A stretch of DNA of 64,000 nt, taken from NCBI GenBank assembly GCA_963829355.1, contig CAWHHZ010000008.1:1-64000 (forward strand), written 5' to 3'. The first letter of the stretch is position 1; every line of letters starts with the position of its first letter. The DNA is from CAWHHZ01 sp963829355. GTDB lineage: Bacteria; Acidobacteriota; Thermoanaerobaculia; Gp7-AA8; JAHWKK01. The notes under the pieces are model-generated. The model was not told the DNA's origin. It searched no databases and was given only the letters and a program-made list of their open reading frames with translations. The position numbers and the translations under genes were made by a program. Shown here piece after piece: positions 6,225 through 14,860 of the stretch.

Positions 6225-7692
6225 CTGCTTTGAGGCGATCCATCAGCGGAGAGTGTAGCGTATCGTCCGCTCTGAAGGGGGCTGAGACGGAGCCAGGCGC
6301 GAGAATTGTCGTATCACTCGCTGCCGACTGTTCTCAATCGAGGATCGACTTGCGCATTCAGATGCAGCTTCGCCCGCCGCGGATGCGGTGGGCGGAACGT
6401 TGGGGCTTCGGATCGGTGGCGGTGAGGCGGGCGGCGTCAGGTGGGGAGGACGCGCGCGAGGTAGTGCTCGGGAAGCGGTGGTGCGTGCTCGCGGGCAAGG
6501 GCGAGACACTCGGCCACGATCGACTGCAGCTTCGGATCGCGGCTGCGCTCCTTACGACAACGACGCACCAAATTCGAGATGTGTGCGGCGCTCCGCAGGC
6601 CCAGTCTCCCGGCGATCTCGCGAAGAGGCCGCAGACCTTCCCAGTAACTGAGCTCCGCAAACACCATTCGCGACAGATCGCCGCGTTTCGTCTTCAGTTC
6701 TTCCGGCGTCTGATCGAAGACGGTACAGACCGCGCCCGCGATCACATCGACCGAGGGACGGCCGACGTCGCGCTGGTAGCGGGGATGCTCGGTGCTCCGC
6801 TTCTTCTCATCGATCCAATCCTGGACTCCCTGGACGAACGCCTCACTGCCGTGCGCGAGTTTCCGCAGGAACGATGGCTCCTCGGTGCTGTCGAGCCGCG
6901 CCATCACGAACTCGCGATACCCGACCATCCCCTCCTCCTCGTCCCGGCTGAAGTGCAGGAGTCCCTTCATCGACAGCCACGGAGGCGGCGTGGACTCGAG
7001 ACCAGCCTTCGCTCTGTAGCTCGACCACCGGTAGTCCTCAGGGCGCTCTACCATCCGTGCCCGTACCGGGTTGAGAACGATGTAGCGCGCGACCTCCATC
7101 AGGTATCCACCACCCTCGACCACCTGCGAGCCGAACCGCCCGCCGAACAGATGTCCCGTCCGGCCGTGCCTCTTGTTGGTCTGCTGCGCATATCTCGTCT
7201 GGAGTCGCTGCATCCCGAGCGAGAGATTCGCCTCCGGAGTCTCGACCAGCAGATGGAAATGATTGTCCATCAGACAGTAGTCGTGGATCAGCCAGCCGCA
7301 GCGGTCCGCCTCCGCTACGAACAGCTCGAGGAAGAGCGCCTTGTCAACGTCGCCGAAGAAGATGTCCTCGCGATTGTTGCCACGATTCGTGACGTGCTGG
7401 ATCGCCCCGGGAAGATCGACTCGAAGTTGTCTCGCCATGATCTCCCGAGGCTCCCTCGGAATCGACTTCATGTCCAGCAACACTCCGCAATAGGTGGTTT
7501 CTGACCCGAAAACCTCCTCGGAATGGAAGCTTTCCAACGCAAACTCTACAACCAGTAGAATTCCGCTTTTAGACGGTCAGCGGAAGCGAGTGTGCACGCG
7601 CCTTCGGCCGTTTCGCCATTCTCCACTCTGCCGAATCATCCACTCCTCGTAGAAATCTGGCCCGGAGACCGCCAAGCAAAGACGTGACCCCC
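6212..7692 (-). mobile_element. Complete RAYT1 element
   Basis: About 1.5 kb containing one intact RAYT gene and bounded by CAAAGACGTGACC at both ends in the same orientation (6212-6224 and 7677-7689). The outside left flank carries the inverted arm that makes the double palindrome. Direct rather than inverted ends fit the strand-specific, hairpin-guided mechanism of HUH/Y1 transposases. Partial copies lie at 1679, 2585 and 4943. Confidence 0.65.
6437..7438 (-). CDS. REP-associated tyrosine transposase (RAYT, Y1/HUH)
   Basis: From the ATG at 7438 this is a 333-aa protein beginning MARQLRVDLPGAIQHVTNRG, the usual RAYT N-terminus. The frame is open to 7537, but the extra 33 residues do not fit the family. 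The HUH motif is NHFHLLVE, and the catalytic tyrosine is probably in QTRYAQQTNKRHGRTGHLF. NPVRARMVERPEDYRWSSY is a second signature block. The C-terminus (residues about 230-310) holds a DnaA-like helix-turn-helix (LREIAGRLGLRSAAHISNLV). RAYTs nick single-stranded DNA at REP-type hairpins. The gene appears intact, and a likely GGGAG site precedes the ATG. Confidence 0.92.
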   Translation of the reverse strand: MARQLRVDLPGAIQHVTNRGNNREDIFFGDVDKALFLELFVAEADRCGWLIHDYCLMDNHFHLLVETPEANLSLGMQRLQTRYAQQTNKRHGRTGHLFGGRFGSQVVEGGGYLMEVARYIVLNPVRARMVERPEDYRWSSYRAKAGLESTPPPWLSMKGLLHFSRDEEEGMVGYREFVMARLDSTEEPSFLRKLAHGSEAFVQGVQDWIDEKKRSTEHPRYQRDVGRPSVDVIAGAVCTVFDQTPEELKTKRGDLSRMVFAELSYWEGLRPLREIAGRLGLRSAAHISNLVRRCRKERSRDPKLQSIVAECLALAREHAPPLPEHYLARVLPT

Positions 7693-7696
7693 AGTT

Positions 7697-8255
7697 TCAC
7701 GTAGTACCGAGGTCAGCGCGATTCCCCACCTCGGCGGACTGCATCACGAATACCGCCTCGATCGCGCCGCCTGACGGCATAGAAGCTCCCAGCGAACCCT
7801 CCCCTCACCGGCTCACCCGAGCCTGCGACAGCTCCACCCCTGTGGTTCGGCCGTCGCCTGTCTCGTCCCGTCCAACGCTCGCCGCTGAAAAGCTTCAGAA
7901 GCCAGGGCGACACCAAGACTGTTCCAAGCCGGATTCAACTCCCGAACTGGTGGTGACAATAGTTTTTGACCCCGACACACCCACCCGAGCCTGCGAGAGC
8001 TCCACCCGATTGGCTCTCACCGCTGACCTTCGCGCTCGATTTCCTCGCCAACCGCCGTCGTTCGTCCACTCCCCGAAGTGAAGCCCCCTTCGATTCTGAA
8101 GGCAACTCAACTCCGAAACTGGTGGTGACAATAGTTTTTCACCCCCACACCCCGAATTTACCAGCAAAGTTCCCGCGATCCACCCGATTGATGCGCTGGT
8201 CCTCGCTGCCTCGCCGATGGAGTTGTCACGCAGTACCGTAGTCAGCCGCGGTTAA
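7697..8255. mobile_element. Three successive right-end fragments of the DDE IS
   Basis: Bases 7697-7978 match 23190-23463 (transposase 3' end through the terminal GTGGTGACAATAGTTTTTCA). A second partial right end occupies about 7981-8155, again ending in GGTGGTGACAATAGTTTTTC. A third scrap at about 8190-8252 matches 23150-23210. All are on the same strand and none retains the catalytic domain. Repeated insertion and deletion at one place is the simplest reading. Confidence 0.78.
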
Positions 8256-8261
8256 AGCCAA

Positions 8262-9217
8262 TCACATCTTCTCGTAAAAGCCCGACCCGCAACGACTCTT
8301 CCTAGCAGTCGCCAATTGCTCCCACACAGGGACTTGGCCTGCCGCTCTTTCTCTTTCTGGCACCCATGCCTTCATCTTTGGCACAATCTGTTTCACGAGA
8401 TCTCGATAGCTGAGGGGCCACGAAGTCGCCGCAACGAGATCCGCATACGCCTCAGCAAAACTCTTAACATCTGAGTACATCGCGCGGTTCCAGATCGAAA
8501 GCCCGCATAGAGGATCGAGCCCAGTTCAACGTCTCCTCGCGCCAACGTTACACTACAGATCGACCTGACAGCTGACCGCATCAAAGGCATACACAAGAAC
8601 CGTGCGTTTGCAGACACCAACTCACGCAGCAAGCTTCGTAGAGCGCTTCTTTCGGCGCACCTCGCCCACACCTGATCGCTAAAGGCTTCAGCCGCGATCT
8701 CCAACAACTGAAGGACCTTCTCATCCTCATCGAGAGATGCCCGTGTCACACCGCTCCAACCTGAGACGACATAGTCTCCTCTCAACGCCTCGCTCTTCAA
8801 GGCTGCTATGGTCTCTTGCGGGAAGCTCCACGATATCCCCGGAATCCTCGTTGTAAGAGCTAGCGCTGCCTCCCTCTTCCAGCCCGGCCTCTCCGCAAGT
8901 AGATACTCGCGCACACGCTCTCGGAAATCGACGGCTACCGCATCGATAGCCTCTAACGCGTCGCCTATAGCACCACCAATCTTCTGATCGGACACAAACT
9001 TCATCATCGAAAGAGCCGTTGAGGAGGGCCACTCCAGCGGCACGTCGACAACCACTCGTGCCGCTATGTAAGCCCTCTTCTTGGTCGAGACCCACTCACG
9101 TTCCAGGAGCCCGGGCAAATCACATACATCTGAGCTCGCCCGAAGGGAGTTAAGAACCTCAGGAAGCCTCCGTGGCTCCTCAGTAGCCAGCTCCAGCAAG
9201 GACCTCAGTTCATTCAT
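8262..9217 (-). pseudogene. Probable immunity protein of the Hint RHS toxin (frameshifted)
   Basis: It starts at 9217, overlapping the toxin stop by four bases, the standard immunity position. The first frame (MNELRSLLELATEEPRRLPE...) reads naturally to about GDVEL near 8520, then degenerates into Arg-rich sequence. The other frame takes over with GLDPLCGLSIWNRAMYSDV and ends at 8262 with SRCGSGFYEKM. One indel near 8500-8530 therefore splits a protein of about 317 aa. It is mostly helical, with repeated Leu/Ala patterns. No family was recognised; the immunity role is inferred from position. Confidence 0.6.
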
Positions 9218-10173
9218 GGCCGATAGATAGGAGTGAGTCCGCGCGATCGCAGGTATGAGTATAGGCGGCCATCATAGACGTTCAGGCTCCACTCAATGCG
9301 GTCAAACTGCGCTACACCACCGGGGCCTAAATACATATCTTTGTTGGCTTGCCTCCTAACAACTCGGAGCCTCTCTGCTAGCTGTTGTCGATGCTTAGTA
9401 ATGGCTTGCCCCTTCTTCTGTTTACGGCCTCTCCACAACTCACTCTTTCCCCTAAATCGTTGCCCAAAGTACTTGCTTTCCACGCCCACCTGCTCGAATT
9501 CAATCTCAACCTCGTTGTCGAGATAGCGCCCGCCGGAGGGTGTAACCCGCCGAACTTTCTTCGCAGGATCACCGCCATAGTACGAATTATTGATTCTCGA
9601 CTCGTATTCTAAACCGTAATTGTGCTGGTATCGATTGCACTCGTTATGCACCAAAACCATGTCGGAGGACACGAAGTAATTCTGATGGGTTGGCACTTCG
9701 AAGTTATGGACAACCGCATCAACTTGGCGTTCGCCCAATCTATGTAGGATCACGCCTTCGCCCTGGGGAGACATACCAGTGCTGGCTACCTTTAGTTCCT
9801 CCGCAGTGATCCAGAGTCCAGGCGCCACATAGAATGGATGTTCCGGAGTAGCTCTTACGATGCCGTCGGACGTTCGCAATTCGACGAGCGTGTCCGTCAT
9901 GTGATTGAAGACCTCTCCGACGTCCGCCAGCTCCGCGAGCTTTTCCTCTTCATTCCATGCCCAGACACGATCGCCGGTCTCGATCATCTCAATGGGGAGG
10001 AGGCCATCTTCGGTGAGGACGAGGGTGCCGGCGACGAAGGAATTGTTGATCGTGCAGCGGACCGGGCTTGTTGGATGGAGCATCCGGTTTGCGGGAAGTT
10101 GGGGGGCGTTCGAAGCTGCGGGCAGAGGGTGACGTCGAGGTCGTCGGGGTGCGCATCTCGGGTATCGGAGCAT
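9214..10173 (-). CDS. RHS tip: Hint domain plus C-terminal toxin
   Basis: 319-aa frame; the part downstream of about residue 25 is real, and upstream it is linked by a frameshift to the RHS core. Residues 45-177 form a Hint (hedgehog/intein-like) autoprocessing domain: SFVAGTLVLTEDGLLPIEMI, the conserved TPEHPFYV, and the terminal VLVHN. The first residue of Hint blocks is usually Cys; here it is Ser45. Residues 179-319 are the released toxin, with EIEFEQVGVESKYFG carrying an ExK-type pair (E232, K234) reminiscent of restriction-endonuclease folds. A nuclease activity is inferred, not shown. Confidence 0.8.
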   Translation of the reverse strand: MLRYPRCAPRRPRRHPLPAASNAPQLPANRMLHPTSPVRCTINNSFVAGTLVLTEDGLLPIEMIETGDRVWAWNEEEKLAELADVGEVFNHMTDTLVELRTSDGIVRATPEHPFYVAPGLWITAEELKVASTGMSPQGEGVILHRLGERQVDAVVHNFEVPTHQNYFVSSDMVLVHNECNRYQHNYGLEYESRINNSYYGGDPAKKVRRVTPSGGRYLDNEVEIEFEQVGVESKYFGQRFRGKSELWRGRKQKKGQAITKHRQQLAERLRVVRRQANKDMYLGPGGVAQFDRIEWSLNVYDGRLYSYLRSRGLTPIYRP

Positions 10174-11086
10174 GGTGGCTCTGCTCGAGCATGTTGCCTG
10201 CGCGCCGACCTCTGTTCACGTCGGAGGCGACACCGACGACGTCGTCGGCTTTTCTTGCGACCTTGCTCGCGACACGGCCCGCCTTGCCGAGGCTCTTGAG
10301 CGCCTTCCAGCCGCGGAGGATGCCGGCGCCAGCGATTGGTGTGGCGATTCCTGCCGCGGCGGCGATCTTGTCGAGATCCGTCAGGGGTTGACCTGTGATC
10401 GGATCCACACCTGTCCTCAGTGCCTCGGCATCGACCGCGTCGGCCAGGATCGGGATGAATCCGACCGCCATCGAGGCGAGGGCGCGGCCGGTGTCCTCGA
10501 CCTCGCCGAGACCGATGTCGCGAACCGGACCGCCAGTCGATGTCGGAACTGTCACGCTGAACTCACCCCGCGGATCGCGGCGATTGATCGGGTCGTTGCC
10601 GGCGAAGGCGTAGAGGTTGGAGCTGTCCTGATATCCGAAAGGATCGGCGGTCAGGAAGCTCGCGGTCGACGGGTCATACCACCGTGCTCGGGCGTAGACG
10701 AAGCCAGAGGCTGGCTCGCGGAACGGCAGGGCGTGGAAGTCGATGTGGAGGTTCGTTCGCGACTGCTCACGCGCTGCCAGGTAGAGATCGGCGAGCTCGT
10801 AGACGACGATCTGGCCGGTGCCGTCGCCGAGGGCTGCGAAATCTTCGAGGACGCCGAGGCCGAAGCGGCGGAGGAAGGGTTCTCCCTCTCCCGTGGAAGC
10901 TCGGCCGAGTGTGGCGATCCAGTCCGGCGTCGGCTCGAGTGGTCGGTCGCCCCACGCGGAGAAGCGGAGATCGTCGCTGAGCGCGACTTCGAGAGCATCC
11001 GCGCCCGCGATCAGCGTATCCCAGTCGGCGCCCGGAATCTGCCCAGACGAGCGTGGAGGTGCCGTCGAGCGTGGGTTCAACCCCAT
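9989..11086 (-). CDS. RHS-associated core segment (frame 2 of broken gene)
   Basis: This frame carries the hallmark RHS-associated core: YARARWYDPSTASFLTADPF, then SNLYAFAGNDPINRRDPRGE. A hydrophobic, Ala/Gly-rich pre-toxin linker follows (IAAAAGIATPIAGAGILRGW). Real coding runs from about 11045 to about 10105. There a run of six G (10101-10106) coincides with the switch to the Hint frame. The first 20 codons and last 35 codons are out-of-frame noise. Confidence 0.75.
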   Translation of the reverse strand: MGLNPRSTAPPRSSGQIPGADWDTLIAGADALEVALSDDLRFSAWGDRPLEPTPDWIATLGRASTGEGEPFLRRFGLGVLEDFAALGDGTGQIVVYELADLYLAAREQSRTNLHIDFHALPFREPASGFVYARARWYDPSTASFLTADPFGYQDSSNLYAFAGNDPINRRDPRGEFSVTVPTSTGGPVRDIGLGEVEDTGRALASMAVGFIPILADAVDAEALRTGVDPITGQPLTDLDKIAAAAGIATPIAGAGILRGWKALKSLGKAGRVASKVARKADDVVGVASDVNRGRRAGNMLEQSHHAPIPEMRTPTTSTSPSARSFERPPTSRKPDAPSNKPGPLHDQQFLRRRHPRPHRRWPPPH

Positions 11087-12272
11087 CCAGATGACGGATG
11101 ATCGTGCCCGAAGCGACGGAAGAGATCCGACCCGCCACAGAAAGCGTCGCCGGGTCCACGGCCTCGGTCAGGTGAGCCCGGAGCTCGTAATCACCGCCGC
11201 TCTTTCGAAGCACGACGCGATCAACGTGTGCGCCATGAACGTATCGCGGCGCGTCGCCCCAGGCGTCGGCGTAGACAATTCGCTCGACGAGATCGCCGGT
11301 CGTGCCGTCGACGACAGAGGTGATGTTGCCGGTTCCGGCGTGATCAACTACGGGGACATACCGCCGGACATTGCCACCCGGCGCATCCGCTGCGAGGATC
11401 TCGACCGGATCGTCGTAGGCCTGGTCACCATGCACGAACTGGCGCACGAGACCGGTGTCGGGCGCCGCACCTGCGACGGTGCTGGTACCAGCTGCCGCGA
11501 CGGCGACCAGACGATCGACGATCGGATCCCAGATCCATGTCGTCGATGGCGGCAGTCCGTCGCGCGCCAGAACATTTGCCCGATCCTCCAGGATCCACGT
11601 CCCCTCGCTCGTCAGACGCAGAGCGAGTCGTCCGATGACGCGATCATACGGATCGTAGTCGTACTCGACCCGCCGGCCGATCGTGATGTTCTCCTGAGCC
11701 GTCACTCGGCCGCGCTCGTCGTAATCGATTGCCCAGTCGCCGGAGACGATGCGGCGTCCGCCCTCGAACGCGAAGATCGCCGTTTGCAGCTCGCCCGTCT
11801 CGTCGGAGAAGATCTGCTGTGCGATCCGGCTCGCAGGATTCGACGCAGCGAACCAGCTCGGCGGCTCGATCATCTTCGCTGCGAGCCCGAGGACCTCGTG
11901 CTCCGTCGCATCGAGCCGCGGTGGAGTCATCGTGCGCCCTTCGACGAAGTCGGCATCCGTGATGTCGTACTCTGAACGAGGCTCGTCCTGACCAGTACCT
12001 TCCGCTGTCCGTGCGATCAGCACCGACTCTTCGAGCCGCCCGCGCAGATCGTAGTCATACCGAGACCCTCGATCCGTGAGCCCGTAGTACTTCGTCTCCT
12101 CGATCCGGAGCGCCTGATCGCGGGTTATCTCCGATCCGTCGAGAACGATCTCTCCATTGTGCAGAACAGTCCTGCCGAGGAGCCCGGTGGGGGCGCCAGG
12201 CGCGGGGGTGATGACCGGAACCCCGGCGATCGGCGCTGCCGCCGACTCTCCGTCGGCATACCCGAAGTCCAT
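10767..12272 (-). CDS. RHS repeat segment (frame 3 of broken gene)
   Basis: Contains RHS/YD repeats such as DYDLRGRLEESV, AIDYDERGRVTAQ and EYDYDPYDRVIGRLAL, and the block VERIVYADAWGDAPRYVHGA. That block closely parallels VERVLYADGWGDAPRYLHGP in the large RHS gene at 24533-37076. Real coding ends near 11050, after TLVWADSGRRL; the Arg-rich remainder is noise. This is a paralogue of the cage-forming part of the larger toxin. Confidence 0.75.
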   Translation of the reverse strand: MDFGYADGESAAAPIAGVPVITPAPGAPTGLLGRTVLHNGEIVLDGSEITRDQALRIEETKYYGLTDRGSRYDYDLRGRLEESVLIARTAEGTGQDEPRSEYDITDADFVEGRTMTPPRLDATEHEVLGLAAKMIEPPSWFAASNPASRIAQQIFSDETGELQTAIFAFEGGRRIVSGDWAIDYDERGRVTAQENITIGRRVEYDYDPYDRVIGRLALRLTSEGTWILEDRANVLARDGLPPSTTWIWDPIVDRLVAVAAAGTSTVAGAAPDTGLVRQFVHGDQAYDDPVEILAADAPGGNVRRYVPVVDHAGTGNITSVVDGTTGDLVERIVYADAWGDAPRYVHGAHVDRVVLRKSGGDYELRAHLTEAVDPATLSVAGRISSVASGTIIRHLDGVEPTLDGTSTLVWADSGRRLGYADRGRGCSRSRAQRRSPLLRVGRPTTRADAGLDRHTRPSFHGRGRTLPPPLRPRRPRRFRSPRRRHRPDRRLRARRSLPGSA

Positions 12273-12708
12273 CTCCAGCGACGTTCCGCCAGACTAGGGT
12301 ACAGACTTCTTCTCGCGATCCGGCCCGCTCCGCGACCGATGCTCTCCGCGAGGAGTGTCTCCATCGTTGGGGGACCATCGACCGGTGCTTCTGCTGCCGT
12401 GCCCAACGCCGCCAGGTTCCCGCCCCCGTCATACGACTCGGCGATCCACGCACGCCACGGACTCGCCGGATTCTCGGTCGCCGGAATCGTTGCTCCCGCA
12501 GCCGGCATCCGCCACCCGTGCCGCTCACCGTCATAGACGGACCAGACGTGCTGCTGCGTGTGGATGTCGAGAATCTGGGGCTGCGTCTCGAGTCCGGAAT
12601 CGTTCGCATAGCGAATCGTGCGCGTGATCGACGGCCTGCCCAGGAGTCAGGTCCTCGCTCTTCTGGATCATCTTCGTCACGGGCGGACCTGGTCTTTTTT
12701 ACACGAAC

Positions 12709-13986
12709 CTAAGGCAGAGGCAACTGCTGGAAGCCGTTGTTCTCGTAGACAATGTCGTCATTCGGATGGGGCTGGCCGGAGAGCACGAGACTGGCCTCTT
12801 CGATCCTTTTGTCCCATCCACCGCTCACGATCCGGTAATGATCACCATCGGAGATCCAACGATACGGCCTGCTCCAGGGATCCGTCTGAGCGAGGATTCC
12901 GACAGCCTCCGCCACGTATTTCTCCAGCGTCGTCGCGAGTCGAGCCATGTCGGAAGTCTCTGGATAACCACCATGATCCACCGCATACGCGTCTACGGCG
13001 GTTGCAATCCATCGCATGTCCGACATTGCCTCGGCCAATTCATGTCTCTCCTCGAGCGACGGTTCCGGCTTATCGACAGCAGCTGAGTCATCCATCGGGG
13101 TCAGGTCGCCGGCGCCGAGCTCCGAGCCGGCCCGATCGAGCTCTACTGGCTCTTCAGGCTCGGGATCGTCACGAAGTACTGGCTCCTCGAAGATCCCGGC
13201 GAGATCATCCGTCGCCTCTTCGCCGAACACGCTCTCTACACCGCCCGCTACACCGCCCGAAGCGTGACCAATCGGCTCTGGAGGGGAAGCTTCGAGAAAC
13301 AGGCGTGACGTGAGCCGGATCGACTCCTCCAGTTGTCGTTTCCTGAGAATTGCGGTCCGCAACTTCGGATCCACATCTCGAAGTTCCGCGCACCAGGAGA
13401 TCAGCCTTGCACGGAGCGACGACTCACGTTCCGACTCATCCGGCGAGCTGGGCGGGACCGAGCAGGAGCGGACCTCGGCCGTCTTTCGTGGAACCATGAA
13501 CGCGGTGACGTCGATGACGTGCGCGTCCCCTTCTCTCTCGTCGACCGTGACACGCTTCGCCCCGGCGGATCGCCGGAGGCGCCGGACGAACTGCTGGACC
13601 TCGTCATCACGCCCCTCCAGTTTCATGTGAATCGTCACGGTCTTGAAGTCACCGTGATCGGTGATCTCCGGCTCATTCGCATGAACCTCGAGCCCTTCAG
13701 CGCTGGCGCGCCAGGTGAGTTGCTCGAAAAGTTCCGCCGGGTCGACGTGTTCGGGCATCACTCGAAGAAGCTTTGATCGCTCCTGCTCGAGACGCTCGAC
13801 CTCATTCTCCAGGCTTTCCCGGCTCTGGGAGTCGTCGTAAGAATCGATCGTCCTCAACTCTCCGCCAACCCACTGCAGTTCCGCCTGCAGCTTCGCAATC
13901 CGCTGAGGTTCATATTCCGCCCGGACGGTAGACACGCCCCCAATCAGTAGCAGAACGAAGACTATTTGATTTCTCACAGAGGACAT
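12709..13986 (-). CDS. PilO-like / GspG-like fusion protein
   Basis: A 425-aa protein from the ATG at 13986 (an ATG five codons earlier is possible). An N-terminal signal or anchor (SSVRNQIVFVLLLIGGVSTV) is followed by a coiled coil (about residues 30-80) and a PilO-like segment (LFEQLTWRASAEGLEVHANE and KTVTIHMKLEGRDDEVQQFV). After an acidic linker, the last 110 residues resemble the globular domain of type II secretion pseudopilins (GspG): DMRWIATAVDAYAVDHGGYP and DPWSRPYRWISDGDHYRIVS. PilO is an inner-membrane alignment protein of type IV pili. Joining it to a GspG-like domain is unusual. The gene has no pilus neighbours here. Confidence 0.7.
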   Translation of the reverse strand: MSSVRNQIVFVLLLIGGVSTVRAEYEPQRIAKLQAELQWVGGELRTIDSYDDSQSRESLENEVERLEQERSKLLRVMPEHVDPAELFEQLTWRASAEGLEVHANEPEITDHGDFKTVTIHMKLEGRDDEVQQFVRRLRRSAGAKRVTVDEREGDAHVIDVTAFMVPRKTAEVRSCSVPPSSPDESERESSLRARLISWCAELRDVDPKLRTAILRKRQLEESIRLTSRLFLEASPPEPIGHASGGVAGGVESVFGEEATDDLAGIFEEPVLRDDPEPEEPVELDRAGSELGAGDLTPMDDSAAVDKPEPSLEERHELAEAMSDMRWIATAVDAYAVDHGGYPETSDMARLATTLEKYVAEAVGILAQTDPWSRPYRWISDGDHYRIVSGGWDKRIEEASLVLSGQPHPNDDIVYENNGFQQLPLP

Positions 13987-14015
13987 GCAGCGACCTTTCA
14001 TGGAACGCTCAAGAA

Positions 14016-14180
14016 GTTAGGGCAGAGCCAAAATTCTTACCCAACACGCCCCGAATCCGCCCGATCGATCCCCGGAAAGTGCGGTCTCGACGGATAGCCC
14101 CGGAGGGGCGACAGAGGGTAGCCGGGGGCAAGCGAGGAACGTGCGCAGCCCCCGGTCCCGAGCCACTTCAATAGATAGAA
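14016..14180. repeat. Left-half fragment of MITE-like element
   Basis: GTTAGGGCAGAGCC (14016 on) is a mutated left terminus, followed by the GC-rich hairpin block (CCCCGGAGGGGCGACAG, GCCGGGGGC, GCAGCCCCCGG). It stops at 14180, where a complete element begins, so it is a tandem, older and truncated copy. Confidence 0.7.
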
Positions 14181-14655
14181 GTTAGGGTCAGAGCCAGAAA
14201 AGTAACTTAATGCGCCACGGGTTCGCACCATCGATCCCCGGATGCGGTCTGACGGAAAGCCCCGGAGGGGCGACAGAAGGTAGCCGGGGGCAAGCGAGGA
14301 ACGAGCGCAGCCCCCGGTCCCGAGCCATTTTAAAAACTACGCGAGCCCCGGCAGGGGCGACATAGCAGCTCGAGATCGTCCGCCCGTCACTCGACCACGT
14401 TCTCGACCACTTTGATGTAACCCCCACGAGTCTCCGAACCAAAAACCACCGCCCGGGCCGGAAGGCCTTCGCTCAGCTCGCTCACCACGAGTGCGGTCTG
14501 ACCATGCGCATGATCTCCGAGTACCTCGACATCTCAGACCAGGCCGTCTCCAGGATGATTCAAACCGCCGATCGGCTCGAGCAACTCGACCCTTACCGCC
14601 GATCTCTCGGCCCGATCCAAAAGCGGTTAAGTTGATGTCTGGCTGTGACCCCAAT
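14181..14655. mobile_element. MITE-like element with RAYT tail
   Basis: Same structure as 3697-4172: left end at 14181-14210 (GGGTCAGAGCCAGAAAAGTA), right end at 14627-14655 (ending TGTGACCCCAAT), GC hairpin block at 14250-14335, and a plus-strand RAYT2 HTH tail (MRMISEYLDISDQAVSRMIQ) at about 14370-14630. The two elements are nearly identical, which points to recent movement or conversion. Confidence 0.72.
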
Positions 14656-14803
14656 TTACCTGACAACGAGTCACACAAGGTGGTTCAACAACCCGCATCG
14701 GAGAGTAAGACACCTCTTCCAGGGGATCGAGCGCGAATCTCGTCCGCTCGAACTGACGCCCTGCATCTAGCCGGTTCTTATTGTCGCGGAACGGATCCCG
14801 CAG

Positions 14804-14833
14804 TCAAAAACACTCGCGAGTTTTTTTGACTAC
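14804..14833. promoter_or_regulatory. 15-bp palindrome upstream of the ATPase gene
   Basis: AGTCAAAAACACTCG is followed directly by its near-perfect complement (one mismatch), ending TTTTTTTGACT. It ends 27 bases before the ATG at 14861. It could be an operator, or a terminator for rightward readthrough (T-run on the plus strand). Confidence 0.5.
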
Positions 14834-14860
14834 CGTCTAAAACAACAGCACACTTCCCCC

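Larger units (their letters stand above)
9214..12690 (-). pseudogene. 5'-truncated, frameshifted RHS toxin locus (whole)
   Basis: Pieces in order are 12690-12270 (GRPSITRTIRYAND..., HVWSVYDGERHGWRMPAAGA), then 12272-11050, 11045-10105 and 10130-9214, in different frames. Homology to the full-length RHS protein begins abruptly near 12690, next to the stop codon of the PilO-like gene. There is no signal peptide, N-terminal carrier or start codon. It is best viewed as an orphan C-terminal module that could serve as donor for tip exchange. The internal shifts may be sequencing errors, but the 5' truncation is not. Confidence 0.75.

Noticed and set aside
6146..7504. 452-codon plus-strand open frame
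   Set aside because: It is exactly antisense to the RAYT gene, whose HUH motif and family signature are clear on the minus strand.
10172..11975. Long plus-strand frames opposite the RHS fragment
   Set aside because: The minus strand carries the RHS core and repeat signatures; the plus-strand products are low-complexity shadows.
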